64,000 bases of DNA, taken from the NCBI GenBank assembly GCA_024364735.1, contig JAGFNQ010001635.1:266419-330418 (forward strand), given 5' to 3'. A model generated the notes under the pieces. It was given only the letters and a program-made list of their open reading frames with translations, was not told the origin of the DNA and did no database searches. The stretch is from Boesenbergia rotunda (Eukaryota; Streptophyta; Magnoliopsida; Zingiberales; Zingiberaceae). Both the position numbers and the translations under genes were made by a program. Shown here one piece after another: positions 57,630 to 64,000 of this stretch; the first letter of the stretch is position 1; every line of letters starts with the position of its first letter.

Positions 57630-59745
57630 TGTAACGCCCCGAAATTTCCATATTGAAGTTCTTAAAGTCCTTAGAACTATTTAAAAATGTTTTAGAAATA
57701 TTCTAGATATTTTTAGGAATTTTCCGAGTCTGTTTAGTATTTTTTAAAAAGGAAAAACTTTAAAGGGCAGCAGGGGGGTTCGAACTCGTGACCCCAAGAG
57801 GAGCAAGCCCTTAAGGGCGCGCAAGTGACCGGCTGAGCTAGGATATCAAGCACAACAAAAAGTGGAGAGAAATAATTTTATAGAGTAGTTACGTTTTTTT
57901 ATGAAGAGGTATTTAAACCCCGCTTAAGTCGCGTGAAACCCTTGGAGGAGAATTTTCGGCTGCGTGCGAGAAGGGGGCGAGGGAGGGGCGGCGAAAATAA
58001 AAGGGAACCTAGGTTTTCTTTCCTCCTCTCCTCTCCTAAGGGGCGCCGGCTAAGGGAATCTCAAGGGGGTCGGAGCGTTTCGTTCGTCTCGACGAGAAGA
58101 ACATGTAGACGCGGACGGTTCGTAGAGATCTCAAGTTTCACCCGAGCCCTAGTCGTCTAATTTCGGTTGTAAGTCCAAGAAATCAAGGTAAGTACTGCTC
58201 ACCTGCAGTAAGAGGCGGTTTTCCGTAAGTTTTTCCCGTTAGAAAGTTAAAAATGCAATTTTTCCTTTAGTTTATGGTTTTGCATGTAATCCTAGTTAAT
58301 CCATGCTTGTATAAGTTTAATTAAGTACCCTATATGAGGTTAGGGTCTAAGAAAAGCTATGAGAAAAGAAAAGAGAAGATGAAGATAAGAAAAGAAAAGG
58401 CCAAGGCCTTAAGAAATCCCCAAAAGTCAAGACTTAGGGATTTGGGCACATAAGGTGCTCGTGAAAATGCCAAGGCATTCAAGATAAGAAAAAGTAAGTA
58501 TTTTATTTTCTAAGGCCAGTACCCGGCGTCCAAGGGCGTCGTTAAAGAAATCCAGGTGTCCAATTCCAAGGTCTTGGCCCTGGTAGACCAAGGTCTGCTC
58601 TATTAGGATTGGTGGCTCGCTACCCCAACCTTTTAGGGAACGCGCATAAGATGGTACTTACGTCTTAAGTGGATCCAAGTGAGTATTATTTTCAAGTATA
58701 TGCTTTAGCAAAGTTTTTCTAAAGTTTAAGGAAGTTTTCTAAAAGTTAAAGAAAGATTTAAAGTTAAAGAATTGCTAAAGTTTCATGTTAAGCCAAGAAA
58801 AAAAGTGAGTTAAGACTTATTAATGCTTGAGTATGCATGTTTTGAGTTATACATGTTTTAGTGTTTCTTTTAAGCATAAAAGTATCTCATGTGATTTTAC
58901 ATTGTTTAAAAAGCATGCTTGCACATTTCGAGATTTTGTGAGCTAGATAGTACTTGCTAAGCTTTATGCTTATTAGTTGCATTTCCTCTTGCTGCAGGTA
59001 AAAGGTAAAGGCAAGCAATTCTGAAGGAAGGCGACGAGGCGGTGCTGAGTGACGTGTGTGTGGTGGCTGACCTTGGAGAGGTCCTTGGGACGAGACAGTT
59101 TAGCTTATTTGAAATGCAATGTTTAAGATTTCCAAATTTCAAGTTATTGTGTTATGGAGTTTATTAAACATTTATGCTTCGGATAGTTTTACATGCTTAA
59201 TTTTGTAGAATGAAGATTTCATGTCATTTCAATTAGTATGCATACTTTTGTGAATGCACCAGATGAGCAAGGGCATGAGTAGTTTAGCATGTGGATACAT
59301 TGAATTTTAGACTTATTCTTGAGCTTATTATTCCCTTTTGGACTAGGTCCTAATTGTGCTTAAATTGCTTGTAAATTCGGTAGAAAAGTAAGATTTACAT
59401 TATATGAAGTTCTAGAAATGTTATAAAATCTTATAAGTGGAGTTTGGATAGGGATGTTGTTAGTTTCCTTTTGAATTAAATTTTGTTGCTTTAAATATGC
59501 TTAGAAAAGTTGCATTCATATTCCATAATACTTTAGTAATGTCATAGAACCTTGTGTGATGAGTTTAAATGGTTAGGATTGCTAGAAATGTGCCATTGTA
59601 TCATGCATGACTATTAAAGTTAGAATCTTATTCTTAGATAGATTAAATACAAAAAAAAGAAAGTTCCGCATTTTTAGTCGTGCATTAGAGTCAAGAAGTA
59701 GACAAGTAACGGTCCATCAAAGGTAGAGAAGGCGGGGTCGCTACA
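57630..59745 (+). repeat. 5' LTR of the gypsy element
   Basis: Begins TGTAACGCCCCGAAATTTCC and ends GGTCGCTACA. A TATA-like TATTTAAA near 57911 may mark the promoter. It contains a tRNA-like A/B-box pair on the minus strand (57776-57840). Confidence 0.8.
57776..57840 (-). other. tRNA-like pol III box pair inside the gypsy LTR
   Basis: On the minus strand TAGCTCAGCCGGT (57828-57840) fits the A-box consensus and GAGTTCGAACCCC (57776-57788) fits the B box, about 40 bp apart, as in a tRNA gene or SINE head. No cloverleaf acceptor stem is evident, so it is not called a tRNA. Confidence 0.45.
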
Positions 59746-59747
59746 GT

Positions 59748-59759
59748 TGGTATCAGAGC
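59748..59759 (+). other. Primer-binding site of the gypsy element
   Basis: TGGTATCAGAGC, complementary to the 3' end of initiator Met tRNA, two bases after the LTR end. Confidence 0.85.
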
Positions 59760-60041
59760 AGTTCCCATTCTCCAGCATCACACACACATCAGCATCAACC
59801 TTGCCGTCTTCAAGTAAGAAAGCTTTAAGTTTCAGTTTTCTATTGCTCCTTTACTTAATTGCAGTATAGAGAAATGCTTAAGTACTTACTCATATGTGCA
59901 TAGAACAAGGAAGCATGTTTAATACCTTAGTATCACGGAATCATGTTTAATCCCTAGAATGGATATTAGGTTACTAAGTAAGAAAACAAGTTCTATACCT
60001 AGAAATATAGTGGTGATTCTTGTTCCCTTATGCATTATTAG

Positions 60042-63000
60042 ATGACAAGAAGAGGCCGAGCTCCTAATGCAAGGAACAGAACTCCAGTTCAAGATAACAA
60101 TGAGCCTGGCACAGAACAACCAAACCTGATGGCAGTCATTGCTCAAATGCAAGCTCAGATTACAGAACAACAGAAGACCATCGCCACACTGATGGCAAAT
60201 CAGCACCCAGTGCCCCCTACACCACCCACAGCAGGAGTGGGAACTCCAGTGGTGGCTGAAGTTCCACCAGTCACACAGGAGACCCCTGCCGTGAACCGAA
60301 GACAAGAAGCATACCTCGTCCAGTGGCAGAGGCTGAAACCTGAAAGCTTCTCAGGCACAACTGAGCCCTGGGATGCCCAGGCTTGGTTCAAGACTTTAGA
60401 GAGCACAATGGAGCTTCTTGACTGGCCAGAAGTCGAGAAGGTCAAATGTGCCTCCTTTTGCCTAACTGGAGATGCTCGTATGTGGTGGGAGCGGGTCAAG
60501 AGTAAGAGGATAGTCAACCAGATGAGCTGGACAGATTTCGAGCAAGAGTTCTATGAGGAGTTCTTCCACATGCGGGTTACCAACAAGCACTACGAGGACT
60601 TCATGGAGTTCAGACAAGGTAACCTACCAGTGGGAGAAGCAGTCGCGAAGTTCAACAGACTAGCTCGCCTCTGCCCAGAGCTAGTCAGCACAGAGAAGGA
60701 GCGAGTCAGACTGATGCTCCGCATGCTGAACCTTGAAATAACACTCAACGTGAACAGCGGGACGCACCGACCCCAGACCAGCGAGGAGTTGGTCAGTAGT
60801 GCTCTAATCTCAGAGCACTATCTGAATAGCATCAAGGCACAGCAAACACAGCAGAAGCCAGTCCTGATTGAGAACAAGACAACCGGAGGCCAGAAGCCTC
60901 AGCCAAATAACCAGAACTGGAAGGACAAAAACCACAAAAGGAAGCAGTGGCCTGACAGCCAAAAAGGAAACCCAGAGAACAAGCAAGCTAGGTATCCACC
61001 TTGTCCTAAGTGTGGGAGGACCCATCCAGGAGCATGCCTTTTGGGTGTAACTGGATGCTACTCATGTGGACAAGAGGGACACAGATCCAAAGACTGCCCA
61101 AACAAGTTTAAGGTACTTCCTCAGCAGTCCGTACAGTATGGAGGCAAGCCTCAGTTACATTACATGCCTACTATACTGGAGGGACCTCAGATCAGTCAGG
61201 GACGGTTGGAAGCAGCACCAGTTCCAATCAATGCCAGAGTCTTTTCCCTCACGAAGGAAGAAGCTGCCAGCGCCTCCACGCTCGTAACAGGTCAAATAGT
61301 TATTTTTCAGCATTTAGCTACTACACTGTTTGACACTGGGGCGACCCATTCTTTCGTATCAGTACCTTTTGCTAGTAAGTTACAGGTGCCTGTAGAGAGT
61401 TGGGAGTCCAGATTCCTGACAACTCTCCCTTCAGGGGAGATCATGGAATCCACCCAGCGGCTCCGGGCTGTGCCAACCAAGATTTCAGACCGAGAGCTAT
61501 ATGTCGATCTGATAGTCCTTGCGATGCAAGACTTCGACATCATACTAGGTATGGATTTCCTCAGTAAGTACAGCGCTTCAGTGGACTGCCGTAGAAGGAA
61601 GGTGGTTTTCAGCCCAGAAGGAGAACCACCATTCGAGTTTCAAGGAGTCCCAAAGAGGAAGACTCAGAAATTCCTCTCAGCCTTGGCAGCCCACCAGATG
61701 CTAGAGCAAGGGTGTGCTGGTTTTCTTGCACACGTAGTGGACTCAGAAGCAAAGAAAGAACTCAAGCAGGAGGATGTACGGGTAGTCTGCGAATATCCAG
61801 AAGTGTTCCCAGAAGAACTACCTGGACTACCGCCCAACAGGGAGGTGGAATTTGAGATTGAGCTGGTGCCAGGTACCGGTCCGGTCTCAAAAGCCCCATA
61901 TCGTATGTCTCCTGCAGAGCTGAAAGAATTACAAGAGCAACTCCAGGAGCTACTAAACAAGGGCTTCATCCGCCCGAGTCATTCACCCTGGGGAGCTCCT
62001 GTACTTTTCGTCAAGAAGAAGGATGGGTCTATGCGTCTGTGCATAGACTACAGAGCTCTGAACAAGGTAACCATCAAGAACAAGTACCCCCTTCCTAGAA
62101 TAGATGATTTATTTGATCAACTCAAAGGGGTTACAGTGTTCTCGAAGATAGACCTGCGTTCTGGGTATCATCAGCTAAAGGTTAAAGAAAGCGACATCCC
62201 CAGGACGGCCTTCAGGACAAGATACGGCCACTACGAATTTGTAGTGATGCCTTTTGGAGCAACCAATGCTCCAGCAGTCTTCATGGAGCTGATGAACCAC
62301 ATCTTCAGGGAGTATCTCGATAAATTCGTCATTGTATTTATTGATGATATTCTCATATACTCACAGACTCCAGAGGACCATGCTACACACTTGAGGATAG
62401 TGCTGCAGATCCTTCAGCAGGAGAAGCTCTATGCAAAATTCTCAAAGTGTGAGTTTTGGCTAGATCAGGTGACCTTCCTAGGTCACATTGTATCCAAAGA
62501 AGACATTCGAGTTGATCCAGCCAAGATAGAAGCAGTCAGCAACTGGTGTAGACCCAAGAATGCCAGTGAAATCAGAAGCTTCTTAGGCCTGGCAGGATAT
62601 TACAGAAAATTTGTGGAGGACTTTTCCAGAATAGCCTCTCCACTCACAGCCTTGACCAGAAAGAACAAGAAGTTTGAATGGTCAGATAAATGCGAGCACA
62701 GTTTTCTAGAGCTGAAAGAGAGACTGACCAGTGCTCCCATCCGGACGGTTCCAGAAAGTGACAAGGCCTTTGACATCTACAGTGATGCATCCAAGATGGG
62801 CCTTGGAGCTGTCCTCATGCAAGAAGGAAAAGTAATAGCGTATGCCTCCAGACAGCTCAAGGACTATAAGAAGAATTACCCTACTCATGACCTTGAGCTA
62901 GCAGCTGTGGTTTTTGCACTAAAACTCTGGAGACACTACCTGTATGGAGTGCAGTGCAGAATCTTCACAGACCATCAGAGTTTGAAGTACTTCTTCACTC

Positions 63001-63380
63001 AGAAGGATCTGAATATGAGGCAGCGCAGGTGGCTAGAGTTGGTCAAAGATTATGACTGTGAAATCCTCTACCACCCAGGTAAAGCTAATAAAGTGGCAGA
63101 TGCACTGAGCAGGAAATCCTGTGCAGCACTGATGTCCCTATCATCACTGTCTCTACCACTTCAGAAAGAAATAAAAGATTTTGGAGTCGAGGTTTATGAT
63201 TGGGCAATTTTCTGCATTGACCCTAGAGTCAACCCTGCTTATAGATATACAAGAAAAGCAAGATCAAGACCCAGAGATCCAGAAGATCAAGCAGGGGATC
63301 CAAGAGGCAGAAAATTTAGAGTTTCGAGTATCAGACAGTGGCATCCTCTACCTTGGAGACCGCCTTTGCGTCCCCAATGA
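60042..63380 (+). CDS. Ty3/gypsy gag-protease-RT-RNase H polyprotein (1112 codons open)
   Basis: Starts MTRRGRAPNARNRTP. The gag capsid region (about 95-250) includes WFKTLESTMELLDWPEVEKV, a CCHC knuckle CYSCGQEGHRSKDC is near 336-349, and the aspartic protease motif TLFDTGATHSF lies near 431. Reverse transcriptase has RLCIDYRALNK near 666 and the catalytic FIDDILIYS near 766. RNase H begins DIYSDASKMGLGAVL near 910 and ends VADALSRK near 1020. The frame is unbroken to here. Around 63200 a one-base shift moves the true reading into another frame, so the last ~55 codons are out of frame. Codons are more GC-rich than in the older copia element, and the copy looks relatively young. Confidence 0.88.
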   Translation: MTRRGRAPNARNRTPVQDNNEPGTEQPNLMAVIAQMQAQITEQQKTIATLMANQHPVPPTPPTAGVGTPVVAEVPPVTQETPAVNRRQEAYLVQWQRLKPESFSGTTEPWDAQAWFKTLESTMELLDWPEVEKVKCASFCLTGDARMWWERVKSKRIVNQMSWTDFEQEFYEEFFHMRVTNKHYEDFMEFRQGNLPVGEAVAKFNRLARLCPELVSTEKERVRLMLRMLNLEITLNVNSGTHRPQTSEELVSSALISEHYLNSIKAQQTQQKPVLIENKTTGGQKPQPNNQNWKDKNHKRKQWPDSQKGNPENKQARYPPCPKCGRTHPGACLLGVTGCYSCGQEGHRSKDCPNKFKVLPQQSVQYGGKPQLHYMPTILEGPQISQGRLEAAPVPINARVFSLTKEEAASASTLVTGQIVIFQHLATTLFDTGATHSFVSVPFASKLQVPVESWESRFLTTLPSGEIMESTQRLRAVPTKISDRELYVDLIVLAMQDFDIILGMDFLSKYSASVDCRRRKVVFSPEGEPPFEFQGVPKRKTQKFLSALAAHQMLEQGCAGFLAHVVDSEAKKELKQEDVRVVCEYPEVFPEELPGLPPNREVEFEIELVPGTGPVSKAPYRMSPAELKELQEQLQELLNKGFIRPSHSPWGAPVLFVKKKDGSMRLCIDYRALNKVTIKNKYPLPRIDDLFDQLKGVTVFSKIDLRSGYHQLKVKESDIPRTAFRTRYGHYEFVVMPFGATNAPAVFMELMNHIFREYLDKFVIVFIDDILIYSQTPEDHATHLRIVLQILQQEKLYAKFSKCEFWLDQVTFLGHIVSKEDIRVDPAKIEAVSNWCRPKNASEIRSFLGLAGYYRKFVEDFSRIASPLTALTRKNKKFEWSDKCEHSFLELKERLTSAPIRTVPESDKAFDIYSDASKMGLGAVLMQEGKVIAYASRQLKDYKKNYPTHDLELAAVVFALKLWRHYLYGVQCRIFTDHQSLKYFFTQKDLNMRQRRWLELVKDYDCEILYHPGKANKVADALSRKSCAALMSLSSLSLPLQKEIKDFGVEVYDWAIFCIDPRVNPAYRYTRKARSRPRDPEDQAGDPRGRKFRVSSIRQWHPLPWRPPLRPQ

Positions 63381-64000
63381 CGAGGAACTGAGAAAGAGCA
63401 TCTTGGAAGAAGCCCACAGTACTCCTTATTCGATGCATCCAGGTTCTACCAAGATGTACCAAGATTTAAAGAAAATGTTCTGGTGGTCTGGACTCAAGCG
63501 AGACGTGGTCAGATATATCAGTACCTGCTTGACCTGCCAGAGAGTCAAAACAGAGCACCAGAGACCAGGAGGAGTTCTGCAGCCTCTTCCCATTCCAGAG
63601 TGGAAATGGGAAGAGATATCCATGGACTTTATCACAGGTCTCCCAAGGACCACCCATGGACACGATGCAATTTGGGTGATAGTGGACAGATTGACCAAGT
63701 CTGCCCACTTTCTAGCCATCAAGGTGTCGCACTCAGTAGAGCATTTGGCGCAGTTATATGTGAAAGAGGTGATCAGGCTTCATGGAGTTCCGAAGTCTAT
63801 CATTTCTGACAGAGACGGGCGCTTTGTCTCTCATTCTGGGAGTGTGTTCAGCACGCACTGGCACCAGACTTAAATTCAGCACAGCCTTCCATCCCCAGAC
63901 TGATGGACAGACAGAAAGAGTAAATCAAATTTTAGAAGATATGCTCAGGGCCTGTGCACTAGATTTTAAAGGCAGTTGGTGCAAGTACCTGTGTTTAGCT
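63190..64000 (+). pseudogene. Integrase part of the gypsy polyprotein, frameshifted and cut by the window end
   Basis: Open in the second frame to 63873. The zinc-binding HHCC region (HPGSTKMYQDLKK, CLTCQRVKTEH) and the catalytic core with Asp in MDFITGLP and Asp in ISDRDGRF are present. Near 63830-63860 the frame changes twice more before HPQTDGQTERVNQ, which holds the catalytic Glu. With three shifts this copy cannot make full integrase. Confidence 0.8.

Larger units (their letters stand above)
57630..64000 (+). mobile_element. Ty3/gypsy retrotransposon, 5' part (continues past the window)
   Basis: It has a 5' LTR of 2116 bp, an iMet-type PBS, a leader and a gag-pol polyprotein in the order gag, protease, RT, RNase H, integrase, which defines Ty3/gypsy. 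The long LTR and integrase after RNase H would fit a Del/Tekay-type chromovirus (inference; the chromodomain would lie outside the window). The 3' LTR is not present. Confidence 0.85.

Overview
The window is plant nuclear DNA. It has intron-rich genes with GT-AG splice sites, plant-specific gene families, and dense nested transposable elements (Ty1/copia, Ty3/gypsy, hAT-, Mutator- and Harbinger-type). GC-rich first exons and AT-rich introns would fit a monocot, but the species cannot be named from sequence alone. All coordinates, splice sites and identities were read by eye.

Four host genes can be reconstructed exon by exon. (1) A DUF1195-type small membrane protein, + strand, 1608-3067, 3 exons, 184 aa. 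(2) A membrane-anchored cysteine-synthase-like PLP enzyme, - strand, 19168-15897, 6 exons, 418 aa. (3) A SnRK1 beta subunit with an N-myristoylation start, a CBM48 domain and a C-terminal kinase-interaction domain, - strand, 34828-32281, 4 exons, 267 aa. (4) An alpha/beta hydrolase with a GHSMG nucleophile elbow and a C-terminal membrane segment, + strand, 45090-49711, 10 exons, 399 aa. They are unrelated housekeeping or signalling genes and form no operon or cluster.

Transposons explain most of the rest. 1-1120 is an LTR fragment with a hAT-like element inside. 3846-15374 is a decayed copia element whose pol is interrupted and whose gag holds another hAT-like element. Its 3' side is a pile-up of partial and variant LTRs, and the whole is flanked by a ~398-bp host duplication. 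19422-31643 is a 12.2-kb Mutator-like element carrying a Ulp1 protease gene and an opposing MURA transposase gene, both broken, with tandem repeats between them and a solo-LTR-like insertion inside the protease. 35377-37643 is a foldback element with 0.7-0.8-kb inverted arms, just upstream of the SnRK1 beta gene. A MITE (37661 to about 42756) is split by a gag-only LTR retrotransposon (38069-42728).

After the hydrolase gene (whose 3' end carries a 167-bp tandem duplication) come degenerate tandem repeats, a Harbinger transposase relic, an array of AATCGATT palindromes and a tandem array of exon-like modules. Then follow a third hAT-like element, a 380-bp MITE with 10-bp target duplications, an LTR fragment, and the start of a Ty3/gypsy element (57630 to the window end) with an unbroken gag-protease-RT-RNaseH frame and a frameshifted integrase.

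I see no CRISPR array, no rRNA and no convincing tRNA gene. No clearly new functional system is demonstrable. The most informative observations are structural: the mismatched duplication around the copia element, the three hAT-like elements built on one plan, the hairpin array at 24124-24450, the foldback element beside SnRK1 beta, and the exon-like array at 54.6-55.7 kb.
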